Source of the DNA: Candidatus Bathyarchaeota archaeon | Lineage (GTDB): Archaea > Thermoproteota > Bathyarchaeia > Bathyarchaeales > Bathycorpusculaceae | NCBI GenBank assembly: GCA_026014665.1 | Contig: JAOZHX010000022.1 | Coordinates: 186,001 to 250,000, forward strand | Direction of reading: 5' to 3' | DNA length: 64,000 nt | In this document: positions 24,628 through 33,136 of the stretch, in pieces | How positions within the stretch are numbered: the first letter of the stretch is position 1 | How the letters are laid out: every line of letters begins with the position of its first letter | Notes under the pieces: model-generated | Seen by the model: the letters and a program-made list of their open reading frames with translations, nothing else | Databases searched by the model: none | What the model was told of the DNA's origin: nothing | Translations under genes and position numbers: made by a program

Positions 24628-25647
24628 ATGCGGATGATTAAGTGGCAAAATGGCACCGTTATCACCCCTGACCAAACCAAATTACCGTTACAAGAAGTAA
24701 CCTTAGAAATTAAAACGGTTGATCAAATGGCGGAAGCCATAAAAACCCTCCGCGTCAGAGGCGCCCCGCTTTTGGGTGCTGCCGCAGGTTTTGCCGTGGC
24801 GTTGGCAGCTTACCATTCGAATGCTAAAACACGAGAAAAATTCCTAGCAGAGTTAGAGGCAGCGGGCACCGTAATTAAGCGGCAAAGACCAACTGCAGTG
24901 AACTTATTCTGGGGTGTTGATCGCGTCTTAAGTAAAGCACGAACCGTTCAAGGCGGCGTCGATAAAATTAGAGCAGAAGTTATTGCTGAAGCAGAAAAGA
25001 TAGCTGACGAAGACGCAGCTCAAAACCGTGCAATAGGGAAAAACGGCTCAATTCTCATCAAAGACGGCGACACCATACTCACTCACTGCAACGCAGGCGA
25101 ATTAGCAACCGTTGAATACGGAACAGCCTTAGGCGTCATCCGAACAGCTTGGGAAGAAGGCAAAAACATCAAAGTCATCGCCGATGAAACACGCCCGCTT
25201 CTGCAAGGAGCGCGGTTGACTGCATACGAGCTAAGACGAGAAGGGATACCCGTCACTTTGATTACAGATAACATGGCAGGCTGGATTATGCATAAAGGCT
25301 TAGTGAACAAGGTCATTGTTGGCGCCGACCGCATAGTCCAAGATGCAGTAGTTAACAAGATTGGCACGTTCTCGGTGGCTGTGCTCGCCCATGAACATGG
25401 CATACCCTTCTACGTTGCAGCTCCAACGTCAACTTTTGACTTAGAGCATAAAGCCTCCGACGTGATCATCGAAGAACGCAAACCAGAAGAGGTCACCCAC
25501 ATTTGTTCTTGCCAAATCGCACCCGACGGCATCGATGTTTTCAACCCAGCATTCGACATTACACCCCTCAAATACGTCTCAGCAATTATCTGCGAGAGCC
25601 AAGTTTTCTACCCCAAAGATTTCAACAAACTCAAAAAAAGAACATAA
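24628..25647 (+). CDS. mtnA: Methylthioribose-1-phosphate isomerase family protein
   Basis: The 339-residue member of the MtnA/eIF2B-alpha family shows VRGAPLLGAAAGF, LTHCNAGELATVEYGTALGV (catalytic Cys), ITDNMAGWIM (catalytic Asp), VGADRIV, VNKIGTFSVAVLA and PFYVAAPTSTFD. These fit MtnA, which isomerises 5-methylthioribose 1-phosphate in methionine salvage. The related archaeal ribose-1,5-bisphosphate isomerase of the AMP/Rubisco pathway differs in several of these motifs, but that alternative should be kept in mind. It follows the PRT regulator closely. Confidence 0.87.
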   Translation: MRMIKWQNGTVITPDQTKLPLQEVTLEIKTVDQMAEAIKTLRVRGAPLLGAAAGFAVALAAYHSNAKTREKFLAELEAAGTVIKRQRPTAVNLFWGVDRVLSKARTVQGGVDKIRAEVIAEAEKIADEDAAQNRAIGKNGSILIKDGDTILTHCNAGELATVEYGTALGVIRTAWEEGKNIKVIADETRPLLQGARLTAYELRREGIPVTLITDNMAGWIMHKGLVNKVIVGADRIVQDAVVNKIGTFSVAVLAHEHGIPFYVAAPTSTFDLEHKASDVIIEERKPEEVTHICSCQIAPDGIDVFNPAFDITPLKYVSAIICESQVFYPKDFNKLKKRT

Positions 25648-25671
25648 TAGTACCTTAAGGCTAGCGGTAAC

Positions 25672-26673
25672 ATGAAAAATAAAAGAAGAAGAAAACCTGC
25701 CGTAAACTACAAAACCTTAACCAATAATGTAGATCCAGAAGTTTTGGCGCTTTTCCCTGACCTTAACCTCAACGGAACAAATGAAAGAAAAAAGGATGCT
25801 GCGCAAAAACGATTAACCATCCTTTACTTAATCGCCCAAAACCACTCAACTGCCCTGCAGCTTTCGGAAAAGACTGGTCTGACAAAAAACGCCATCTTGC
25901 TTATTTTACGTAAACTCTCAAAGTTAGGGCTTATTGAAGCTTCAAAAGTTGGGCGATATGCACATTTTTCAGTTTCAACTATGGGCGCAGTTGCTTTAAC
26001 GTCTTTCCATGAATACCAGAGTTTCGCTAAGATGCAAACGTTGCTCGCAGTCCCTGCTAAGAAAAACGATAAGCTTGCTTATGCCTTACTGGTTATCGGC
26101 AACTGTGCCAACGACAAAGACGATTCAGTGTACACCACGCTGAAAACGTTTGCTAACCAAGGCTGTTGTATCGAACGCTTGGATTCCGAGGGTACTGCTA
26201 TGGCAATTATGCGTTTCTTCAGCCAACAAGCGAAAACCAACAGAAGTTACCCCGCGAATTATTTAGGCGTGTTCAAAGAATTCACGACTGCAGGATTTCA
26301 AGAAATACTAAGACTCCTCCTTACTGCTTTAAAACCAACGGTTGACGACTACAACTGGCTGATCGAATTCTTCAACGCCACAAGCGAATTCTACTTCAGC
26401 CCAGAAAGACTAGCATACGTTAACCTTCTTGCTAAAGATGTCAACCTCAAACAAAGGCTTGAAGCATACAAGAAAAGCCAAGATAGCCAAGTGAAAAAAA
26501 CTGGTTCACAAATGGAAGTAACCTTTAACGTTCCAAACTCAGGGTTGGAAAAGTATCCTACAATGCCTCCTTACCTAAAAGCAATCGTCATGCGGCTAAT
26601 CCTTGAACCCAATCAATTTGTAAATCTTGAGCTTAACCGCTACTTTTTTGATTCAAAGCAACCTTTAGAATGA
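25672..26673 (+). CDS. Winged-helix regulator with large uncharacterised C-terminal domain
   Basis: The 333-residue protein has a lysine-rich start, a winged helix at residues 45-105 (KRLTILYLIAQNHSTALQLS, AILLILRKLSKLGLIEAS) and about 220 residues of mainly helical sequence I do not recognise. The HTH has the layout of MarR/ArsR-like or TrmB-like factors. It lies 24 bases behind mtnA and 111 bases before the four-gene cassette, which has its own TATA box, so it could regulate either. Confidence 0.65.
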   Translation: MKNKRRRKPAVNYKTLTNNVDPEVLALFPDLNLNGTNERKKDAAQKRLTILYLIAQNHSTALQLSEKTGLTKNAILLILRKLSKLGLIEASKVGRYAHFSVSTMGAVALTSFHEYQSFAKMQTLLAVPAKKNDKLAYALLVIGNCANDKDDSVYTTLKTFANQGCCIERLDSEGTAMAIMRFFSQQAKTNRSYPANYLGVFKEFTTAGFQEILRLLLTALKPTVDDYNWLIEFFNATSEFYFSPERLAYVNLLAKDVNLKQRLEAYKKSQDSQVKKTGSQMEVTFNVPNSGLEKYPTMPPYLKAIVMRLILEPNQFVNLELNRYFFDSKQPLE

Positions 26674-26737
26674 ACATTTTTTCTGAATATGTTGTTGTCT
26701 TGTTTATCAAGTGACGAGGTTTTTATTGAATGTCTTA

Positions 26738-26776
26738 AAACTTAAATATCAAGAATGCTACAGTAGATTAAGTGAG
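26738..26776 (+). promoter_or_regulatory. Promoter and ribosome-binding site of the four-gene cassette
   Basis: AACTTAAATATC at 26739-26750 is a TATA element, and GTGAGG at 26772-26777 is a ribosome-binding site 7 bases before ATG 26785. The cassette is therefore probably an independent transcription unit. Confidence 0.45.
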
Positions 26777-26784
26777 GCATAAAA

Positions 26785-27291
26785 ATGTCTTCAGCTCTAA
26801 GTATAGGAACTGAGCTAGCTAGCGTACCTTTCGATCAGATGGTTCAGAAGCTTTTGCTGGCAATGGTTGCAGCGCAGGACGAAGCAAACACCTCTTTCAT
26901 CGAAGGCGTAGAACAACTGGCAGGCACCACAGTCGAAATTAAGTATAAAAAAGCAACGGGAACAGGTGAAGAAGAGCGAACAATCAGCGGCAATGCATTA
27001 GCCTTCGGAATTCTGCCAACTCTTCTCCAAATTCAGACGGGAACGATACAAATAAAGATGGTCATTACGATGCAGCGGTCATCGCAAGCCGAGGTTTCCG
27101 TGAAGGCTAAAGGCGGCTGGTTATTCTATTCAGCATCTGTCGACGCTAAATACTCAAGCAAGTACTCTTATTCTGTTGAAGCATCGAGTTACATCGAAAT
27201 CAAAGTTGCACCTGCTCCTCCACCAGAACCACTAATGAAGGCAATAGAAAAAATAGCTCAAGATGCACCACCAAAAATCCCGGCGGATTAA
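26785..27291 (+). CDS. Cassette protein A (helix plus beta-domain, DUF2589-like)
   Basis: I do not recognise an assigned function. The 168-residue protein begins with an amphipathic helix (FDQMVQKLLLAMVAAQDEAN), then a conserved centre VEIKYKK...SGNALAFGILPTLLQI, beta strands (GTIQIKMVITM, YSASVDAKYSS) and a proline-rich APAPPPEPLMKAIEKIAQ tail. The same order is found in protein A' at 28331. The layout recalls the uncharacterised DUF2589 family, which also has an N-terminal helix, a beta domain and a closing proline-helix. That link is inference. There is no signal peptide. Confidence 0.65.
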   Translation: MSSALSIGTELASVPFDQMVQKLLLAMVAAQDEANTSFIEGVEQLAGTTVEIKYKKATGTGEEERTISGNALAFGILPTLLQIQTGTIQIKMVITMQRSSQAEVSVKAKGGWLFYSASVDAKYSSKYSYSVEASSYIEIKVAPAPPPEPLMKAIEKIAQDAPPKIPAD

Positions 27292-27293
27292 CA

Positions 27294-27554
27294 GTGCAAC
27301 CCTCTATCACTTTTTTTTCTTTCGTTTCAAGTTTGCTGGCATCAGTCAACCAAGGGGTAAACGAAGCGATTAGTATCACTGAGGGGCAATCCAACGTGTT
27401 TATCGCCCCCAAAATCAACCTGCAAGTAAGATGCACATTTAACTACACAGATACTCTCACAGTCGCACCCTCCAACGCAACCGTTTCCAACCTGTATGGC
27501 CCTACAGGAGAAAGCTTATTGAACTTAGAGTTTAAATTAAAACCTAAGGGGTAA
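27294..27554 (+). CDS. Cassette protein B (small beta-rich partner)
   Basis: The 86-residue protein starts with GTG two bases after the protein A stop, so it is translationally coupled. It has a helix (FFSFVSSLLASVNQGVNEAI), strands (VFIAPKINLQVRCTFNY) and ends LNLEFKLKPKG. The same pattern, helix then T-F-V-L, INLQ/NIQL and LKP, is found in the first 100 residues of protein C, so B is a stand-alone version of that domain. Confidence 0.6.
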   Translation: MQPSITFFSFVSSLLASVNQGVNEAISITEGQSNVFIAPKINLQVRCTFNYTDTLTVAPSNATVSNLYGPTGESLLNLEFKLKPKG

Positions 27555-27560
27555 GACGAA

Positions 27561-28319
27561 ATGAGTGAAGATGCAAATAAAGAAGTTAAATTATCTACAA
27601 CCGTTTCTGCGGTTGATTTCGCGAAACGGATCAGCCCAAGTACTCTTATATCATCGATCCAAAAAGACCTCGTCAGGGTGCATGATATTGCGATGGCTGA
27701 AACCAAACCGACAACTTTTGTACTTTCAGATTTCAACATTCAACTCAAGGCCGTTGTAACTCAGGAAGCGGACAAAGCCATGTTAGTCTTGCCTACCCAA
27801 CCAGGCGCTATAGACCCCAACATACTGAGTTCGGTTAACATAACCTTAAAGCCAATACCATTGACTGTTAGTCCAACCGCCCCAACGGGAGCAGGAATAA
27901 AGCCGGTTGAAGCCATTCAGGGTATTGGGTTAGTGCTCGGTGAAAGGTTAAGGAAGGTTGGCATCGAAACAGTAGCCGATCTTGCAGTTGCTCCAACTCA
28001 AAAAATAATCGACGCAGGTATTCCAAAGGCGAAGGCTGAAGAATTCGTAAGCATGGCAAAACTCATGGTGAAAGGTGAAATTGCAGGCGTGGAAGGCGTT
28101 GACGAGCAAACTGCAGAACTGCTTGTTGTAGCCGCAAAAATAGATTCCAAAGAAAAACTAGCCCAAGCTGACCCAGAGACACTTTACAAAGTCTTAAATG
28201 AGGCTATCGTGAGCAAGAGAGTCAAGTTGCCAGCTCGCTATACGTTGACGATTGAGGACGTCAAGACGATGGTGAATTCAGCTCAAGCCGTAACTGAAGT
28301 AACCAAACGACAAGTTTAA
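27561..28319 (+). CDS. Cassette protein C (B-like domain plus helix-hairpin-helix)
   Basis: The 252-residue protein combines a B-like domain (residues 1-100: STLISSIQKDLVRVHDIAM, FVLSDFNIQLKAVV, NITLKPIP) with two helix-hairpin-helix units (VEAIQGIGLVLGERLRKVGI then VADLA; VEGVDEQTAELLVVAAKI), similar to DUF4332-type HhH domains that bind DNA or mediate protein contacts. It starts 7 bases after gene B with AAGGGG in front. A nucleic-acid link for the cassette rests on this HhH part alone. Confidence 0.65.
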   Translation: MSEDANKEVKLSTTVSAVDFAKRISPSTLISSIQKDLVRVHDIAMAETKPTTFVLSDFNIQLKAVVTQEADKAMLVLPTQPGAIDPNILSSVNITLKPIPLTVSPTAPTGAGIKPVEAIQGIGLVLGERLRKVGIETVADLAVAPTQKIIDAGIPKAKAEEFVSMAKLMVKGEIAGVEGVDEQTAELLVVAAKIDSKEKLAQADPETLYKVLNEAIVSKRVKLPARYTLTIEDVKTMVNSAQAVTEVTKRQV

Positions 28320-28330
28320 GCGGGTATGTT

Positions 28331-28783
28331 ATGTCCGTGGAGCAGAACGCAACTCTCGACGAGATAATTAGGGACGTTCTGGTTTCCCTTGTTTCCGCCC
28401 AAACTCAAGCAAACCAAGCGTTTGTTGATTCCATTAAGGAATTAGCGAATACCGAAGTGGTCATAAGCTACAAGAAGAAGGTTGACGGCAAAGACGTGGA
28501 TCAGACGATAAAGGGCAATGCACTTGCTTTCGGCATCGTTCCCTCCATGTTTGTAATTAAAAGTGGTATAATAGAGTTGAAAACAGCGATAACGGTTTCT
28601 GGCAACGTTGCAGCCAAAAGTTCAGCCATCGGAGACGTTAGGAATAAAGCCGCTTACCTGTTTAAGACACAGGCGATAGATGCACGTTACCAAAACACCT
28701 ACGCTTACAAAACAGAAGCCTCAAGCGTAATCAAGATAACCGTCGTGCCCGTGCCCCCTTCAGCGGACATCGCAAGCATCTGA
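28331..28783 (+). CDS. Cassette protein A' (paralogue of A)
   Basis: The 150-residue protein repeats the plan of protein A: LDEIIRDVLVSLVSAQTQAN, VVISYKKK, then IKGNALAFGIVPSMFVIKSG, the strand ELKTAITV, and a C-terminal VVPVPPS. The shared core GNALAFGI-P and the helix register make A and A' clear paralogues. It lies 12 bases behind protein C and ends the cassette, after which the EndA-like gene follows at a distance of 58 bases. Confidence 0.65.
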   Translation: MSVEQNATLDEIIRDVLVSLVSAQTQANQAFVDSIKELANTEVVISYKKKVDGKDVDQTIKGNALAFGIVPSMFVIKSGIIELKTAITVSGNVAAKSSAIGDVRNKAAYLFKTQAIDARYQNTYAYKTEASSVIKITVVPVPPSADIASI

Positions 28784-28841
28784 TTTTTCAACAAAAATCT
28801 TAAGAATACGATTAATCTGAAATGGTGCAGTTGATTTAATT

Positions 28842-29396
28842 ATGAGTGATGCAAAGAGGACTGTTGCGGCAGAATTTAGAACAAACGGCACCCTCACCGA
28901 AGAAGGAATTAAGGTGACTGAACAGGGTAGCGTTGATGCACTCTTATCCCGAGGTTACGGAACGGTTGAAGACCGAATTTCCACCTTAACATTCTACGAG
29001 GCTCTCTACCTTCAGGATAAAGGGATGCTCGAAGTAAAAGACACTGGGGGTTCAGTGGTTGATTTCCAAAGTCTCCTCCATCATTATGAAGCCAAAGATG
29101 AGAATGCATGGGTTAACTATTTGGTTTATCGGGACCTCCGCAGCCGAGGCTACGTTGTTCGAGAAGGATTCGGCAGTGGCATCGACTTCCGCGTTTACGA
29201 GCGAGGGGCATACGGCAAGGATACAGCGCCTTACCTGATTTTGGGCGTTCAGGAAGGCAAACCGCTACCCATAGCAGATTTAGCTGGTGTACTACAGAAG
29301 AGTCAGAGTCAAAAGAAAGAATTGGTTTTGGCGGTGATTAACCGCCGTGGCGAAATCGTTTATTACTCTGTTGGGGAACTGCGTTTCCCCGTTTAA
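28842..29396 (+). CDS. endA: tRNA-splicing endonuclease subunit, catalytic His absent
   Basis: The 184-residue protein has the EndA fold: an N-terminal domain and the nuclease domain YLVYRDLRSRGYVVREGF, GIDFRVYERG, PYLILGV, ADLAGVLQKSQSQKKELVLA. Of the catalytic Tyr-His-Lys triad, Tyr119 and a Lys (158 or 159) are kept, but the His position is occupied by Thr128 (GKDTAPYL where active subunits have HSxYL). Crenarchaeal-type enzymes are heterotetramers of catalytic and structural subunits, so this may be the structural one. No second subunit is in the window. Confidence 0.85.
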   Translation: MSDAKRTVAAEFRTNGTLTEEGIKVTEQGSVDALLSRGYGTVEDRISTLTFYEALYLQDKGMLEVKDTGGSVVDFQSLLHHYEAKDENAWVNYLVYRDLRSRGYVVREGFGSGIDFRVYERGAYGKDTAPYLILGVQEGKPLPIADLAGVLQKSQSQKKELVLAVINRRGEIVYYSVGELRFPV

Positions 29397-29402
29397 TGCG
29401 CT

Positions 29403-30452
29403 TTAGATAGGTCGTTTACTGAAGATTAGGTCTTCGACAGTTAGCATTTCTATGTTGAGTCCATAGTTGGTTTTCGCTCGGACTTTGCCTCTCACTGCAT
29501 CACTGCCGAAGCTGAAAGCAACGATTACTCCGTTTCGGGTTTTGTTCCGTGCCAGCGAGGAAGCGAACGCGTCGATGACGTTCATGCCTATGCCGTCGGC
29601 TTGTTTGATGGCAACGGGATAGCCTGATGCAGAGTATCCGTCGATGCCTAATGCGGTATCTCGAGAGGCGGCTGCTTTGCCTTCCAAGCGTGAAAGCACC
29701 CAATCGTTGAATTCGCGGGTTGAGTATCTTCTTAGGGTTTTTTCGTTCACTCGTCTTTTCTTTATCACCATAAATATCCCTATACCGCCTACTATAACTA
29801 CGACCACTGCAACGGCTGCTCCTATGGTTCCCCACGGGATATCACTTGATTGAGTCACTAATGCGCTGTCCACATAGCCTGTGCCACCGCATGTTTGGCA
29901 GACAACATAGCCTGTGCCATCGCATTTTGTGCATATTTCTCCGCCTTGCGCTATGGTTCCTGTACCATCGCAGTATGGACAAGTAATCTCTTCGACGCCG
30001 GTTACTGACATCTTGGTGTTCATCATCAATTGCTGAGTAGTTTGATAGGTGCCGACGTAATCGATTGAAACAGTTACGCTGGTCTCGGATTCTGCTGGAA
30101 ACGTCATGGTTGATGTGGAGTTGCTGTGTCCGCCAACAGATGCAGTGACTGCGCCTTCAACGTCCACTGTTTCCCTGTTCTTAACGGTGCCTGTTACATA
30201 ACTTACGCCTTCACTCTGCGATACAGTAAAAGTTATCACTGAAACCCGTGGTTTCAAGATACCCGTTCCGCCGCAGGCATCACAGGCTACCTCTTGTGTA
30301 TCGCCAACTCTGCCTGTTCCCTTGCAAGTAGGGCACTTAACTTCTCCTGTTCCTTTGCAGGTTGGACATTTAACTTGAGCTGCTAAAGCCAACTCCAAGC
30401 ATGAAAAAACCAGCAGTCCGATTAAAATGATTGTAAATATCTTATTTTTCAT
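29403..30452 (-). CDS. Membrane protein: CxxCxGxG zinc ectodomain, TM helix, Mrr-like nuclease domain
   Basis: The 349 residues read as follows: signal peptide 1-25; three DnaJ-type CxxCxGxG repeats starting at C29, C40 and C57; a beta-sandwich region 65-150; three more repeats at C158, C174 and C185; a transmembrane helix 208-230 followed by KKRR; and a cytoplasmic domain 240-349. That last domain has ALGIDGYSASGYPVAIKQAD, IDAFASSLARNKTRNGVIVA and IEMLTVEDLI, the layout of Mrr-like restriction nucleases, with D271 and K283. The usual Glu/Gln two residues before the Lys is Ala281, so activity is doubtful. It stands alone, convergent with endA. Confidence 0.75.
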   Translation of the reverse strand: MKNKIFTIILIGLLVFSCLELALAAQVKCPTCKGTGEVKCPTCKGTGRVGDTQEVACDACGGTGILKPRVSVITFTVSQSEGVSYVTGTVKNRETVDVEGAVTASVGGHSNSTSTMTFPAESETSVTVSIDYVGTYQTTQQLMMNTKMSVTGVEEITCPYCDGTGTIAQGGEICTKCDGTGYVVCQTCGGTGYVDSALVTQSSDIPWGTIGAAVAVVVVIVGGIGIFMVIKKRRVNEKTLRRYSTREFNDWVLSRLEGKAAASRDTALGIDGYSASGYPVAIKQADGIGMNVIDAFASSLARNKTRNGVIVAFSFGSDAVRGKVRAKTNYGLNIEMLTVEDLIFSKRPI

Positions 30453-30752
30453 ATCCTCTCTACCTTCAAGGCGCCCCTTGTCATTTTCAACCGCTAGAGG
30501 TTATTATTATGATTGCCTTAAATAACTTTACAAAAAAACGCTCAACAACCAAATTCTGAGCGGTTAAAGTTCAAAAAAATGGTGGTTTCAAGGAATTTAC
30601 GCATAAATAATGGATTGCGATGAGTTTTTTAGATAGGTATAAGTTGTAATTGCAAAAACACTAGAATGATTGTTTGAATAAAGATGGGAATGCAACGCGA
30701 GAGTTTAAAAGAACAACCTACAATCTTTATGCAAGTTAGGAGCAGCTGAGCT
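30453..30752. other. Intergenic region between the Mrr-like gene and hisS
   Basis: This 300-base AT-rich stretch holds the start region of the minus-strand gene and the hisS promoter. AGAGTTTAAAAGAAC near 30700-30714 is a TATA-like element about 40 bases before the hisS ATG, and TTAGGAGCAGC at 30737-30747 is a ribosome-binding site. I see no gene in it. Confidence 0.5.
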
Positions 30753-32027
30753 ATGCCGACTTTCCAGCCTGTCCGGGGAATGCGGGATTTAATCGGTGAG
30801 GAAGCGCAAGCCTTCACATGCATAATCCGCAAAGCGCGAGAAACTGCAGAACGCTATGGTTATAGAGAAGTAATAACACCTGTTGTTGAGCCGCTTGAAC
30901 TGTTGAGCGCTAAATCAGGCGACGAAATCCGCCAGCGCATGTTCATCTTTAAAGACCTCGGAGAACGCCAAGTTGCTTTACGTCCCGAATTCACAGCTTC
31001 GATTGCAAGGTTGGCTACAACCGCCTTCAAAAACGAGCCCAAACCACTCAGGCTCTTTTCGGTTGGCACTGTTTACCGCTATGATGAACCACAGCGGGGC
31101 AGGTACCGGGAGTTTTGGCAATCAAACTATGAACTCATGGGTTCAGCAAAGCCTGAAGCTGACGCCGAAATTATTCTCTTAACCAACCATTTGATGGCGT
31201 CCTTGGGACTACATGGATACGCCTTTAAAATCGGACACATAGGGGTTCTTCGCGGGATTCTTAGTCAAGAAAACGTAGATGAGAAAACTCAAAATGCAAT
31301 CTTGCAGCGGATGGATAAGAAAGAGTACGAGGCAGCACTCAAGCTAGTGGAGTCGGAGAAATGCCGCGAGATGCTCAAGGGCTTGCTTGAAATAAAAGGC
31401 AACAGTTGGCAAGATACCGTTGAACAAATCAAGGATTATTTGGCGGATTACGAAAAGGCAAGGCAAGCTGCTGAAAACCTTGGGGAAGTACTAGAACTGG
31501 TCACGCAAAGCGTAAACCTCACAGTAACGGTTGAACCAGCGTTCGCTCGAGGCTTAGAATACTACACAGGCACGATCTTTGAAGTCTACATTCCAGAGCT
31601 AGATATTGCATTGGGAGGCGGCGGACGCTATGACAGACTCATTGAAATATTCGGCGGAGACTCAACGCCAGCAGTAGGCTGCGCTCATGGAATTGACCGA
31701 ATTGCTATAGCCTTGCAGATGCAGGAGACATCCTTTGATGCCAAGAAGGGGAAGCGTGTCATGGTTGTGTACATCACCGAAGCTTTAAAGCCCATTGCAT
31801 TAAAAATTGCCGAGCAATTGCGAACCAGCGGCATTACGGTGGAATTTGAGGTTATGGGCAGGAAGACGAGTAAGGCGCTGGAAGACGCAGATAGACGCAA
31901 GGTTGCTTTCGCCGTCATCGTAGGGGAACGCGAGCTAAAGGACGGCGCTGTTGTGCTTAAAGATTTAGTGAGCCGACAGCAAAGCACAGTTCCAATCAGT
32001 GAGCTGCTCGAGAAAGTTAAAGGTTAA
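30753..32027 (+). CDS. hisS: Histidyl-tRNA synthetase
   Basis: The 424-residue class II synthetase charges tRNA-His. Motif 2 is VYRYDEPQRGRYREFWQ, the histidine-specific motifs are ARGLEYYTGTIFEVY and GGGGRYDRLIEIFGG, and motif 3 is AVGCAHGIDRIAIAL. A C-terminal anticodon-binding domain (VMVVYITEALKPIALKIAEQ) follows. The start PTFQPVRGMRDLIGEE is typical, and AGGAG lies in front of the ATG. It appears monocistronic. Confidence 0.97.
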   Translation: MPTFQPVRGMRDLIGEEAQAFTCIIRKARETAERYGYREVITPVVEPLELLSAKSGDEIRQRMFIFKDLGERQVALRPEFTASIARLATTAFKNEPKPLRLFSVGTVYRYDEPQRGRYREFWQSNYELMGSAKPEADAEIILLTNHLMASLGLHGYAFKIGHIGVLRGILSQENVDEKTQNAILQRMDKKEYEAALKLVESEKCREMLKGLLEIKGNSWQDTVEQIKDYLADYEKARQAAENLGEVLELVTQSVNLTVTVEPAFARGLEYYTGTIFEVYIPELDIALGGGGRYDRLIEIFGGDSTPAVGCAHGIDRIAIALQMQETSFDAKKGKRVMVVYITEALKPIALKIAEQLRTSGITVEFEVMGRKTSKALEDADRRKVAFAVIVGERELKDGAVVLKDLVSRQQSTVPISELLEKVKG

Positions 32028-32288
32028 CTCCAATAAACGCCATTACGATTAGTTCCTGTTCATGGGCAACTCCTCAATTTCTTTACACTTCACAAAGGCA
32101 ACCGCCTGCATGCAAGAGAGCTTTTGATATGTCTTACATGATACAAACTTCAGAAAATAAACACTGACATCTATAGCATAATCCCAAGACCTGCTAAACG
32201 CACAAGAAAAAAAATGTATTAGAATACAAAAAGTAGACAAGAGACTTTTATAACCAGCCAATTAAGGCTTATTCAAGGTGAAACAAAG

Positions 32289-33089
32289 ATGGCTCAGCCT
32301 AATTACTCGTGGAATGCCGTCGATTACGCTAAGAACTCGGCAAACCAGTACGCTTGGGCACAAGAACTTATCCCAAAGCTAAAGCTAAGCGGCAACGAAA
32401 CTCTACTAGACATAGGCTGCGGAGATGGCAAAATCACAGCTGAACTCGCCAGATACCTACCGAATGGACGCGTGTTGGGTATTGACAGTTCAAAACAGAT
32501 GATAAACCTTGCACGGAAAACTTTCCCTAACGCGAAATTTCCTAACCTGTCTTTTAAGGTGATGGATGCTCGGAAGCTAACTTTCCAAGCGGAGTTTGAT
32601 CGAGCGTTCTCCAACGCAGCGCTCCATTGGATTGTCAACCAAAATGCCGTACTCAGCGGTATCCAGAAAAGCCTCAAGTCAGGCGGTAGGCTGCTGTTTC
32701 AGATGGCAGGAAAAGGCAATGCCAAAGACGTACTCAGCATCATAGACGAGCTGGCTGTAGCAGAACCTTGGAAAAGTTACTTAAGCGGTATGGCGTTTCC
32801 TTATGGCTTCTACGACCCCGAAGAATACAATGCGTTTCTAAAGCAGGCGGGGCTAGTTCCGCTGCGAGCAGAGCTTTTCCCCAAAGATATGCAGTTCAAA
32901 GGCAAAGAAGGCTTAGCTGGATGGATACGCACCACGTGGCTGCCTTTCACCGACCGACTACCAATCGACATTAAGCCGAAGTTAGTGGACTTGATCGTTA
33001 ACCGTTACCTTGAGCGGCACCCAGCCGACGCTGCAGGCGTGGTTCATGTTGGCATGATGCGGCTTGAGGTAGAAGCATACAAACCCTAA
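32289..33089 (+). CDS. Class I SAM-dependent methyltransferase
   Basis: The 266-residue protein has the Rossmann methyltransferase motifs LLDIGCGDGKITAELARYL (motif I), VLGIDSSKQMI (motif II), FKVMDARKL and FDRAFSNAALHWI. The combination, with a helical C-terminal half, is closest to trans-aconitate/small-molecule methyltransferases of the Tam type. The substrate is unknown. TATA-like CTTTTATAACC at 32247-32257 gives a leader of only a few bases. Upstream bases 32028-32288 hold no gene that I can see. Confidence 0.85.
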   Translation: MAQPNYSWNAVDYAKNSANQYAWAQELIPKLKLSGNETLLDIGCGDGKITAELARYLPNGRVLGIDSSKQMINLARKTFPNAKFPNLSFKVMDARKLTFQAEFDRAFSNAALHWIVNQNAVLSGIQKSLKSGGRLLFQMAGKGNAKDVLSIIDELAVAEPWKSYLSGMAFPYGFYDPEEYNAFLKQAGLVPLRAELFPKDMQFKGKEGLAGWIRTTWLPFTDRLPIDIKPKLVDLIVNRYLERHPADAAGVVHVGMMRLEVEAYKP

Positions 33090-33094
33090 AAGTA

Positions 33095-33118
33095 GTATAA
33101 AAAAAGAAAAAAAGTTTG
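33095..33118 (-). terminator. T-rich terminator of glnA
   Basis: On the minus strand two T-runs (seven and seven with one C between, 33099-33113) begin about 20 bases after the glnA stop. Oligo-T tracts are sufficient terminators in archaea. Confidence 0.5.
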
Positions 33119-33136
33119 TTGTAGCCTAAGAAAGGC

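Noticed and set aside
24628-25647. Ribose-1,5-bisphosphate isomerase of the archaeal AMP pathway
   Set aside because: The active-site segments fit MtnA better; no Rubisco or AMP phosphorylase gene is nearby to support the alternative.
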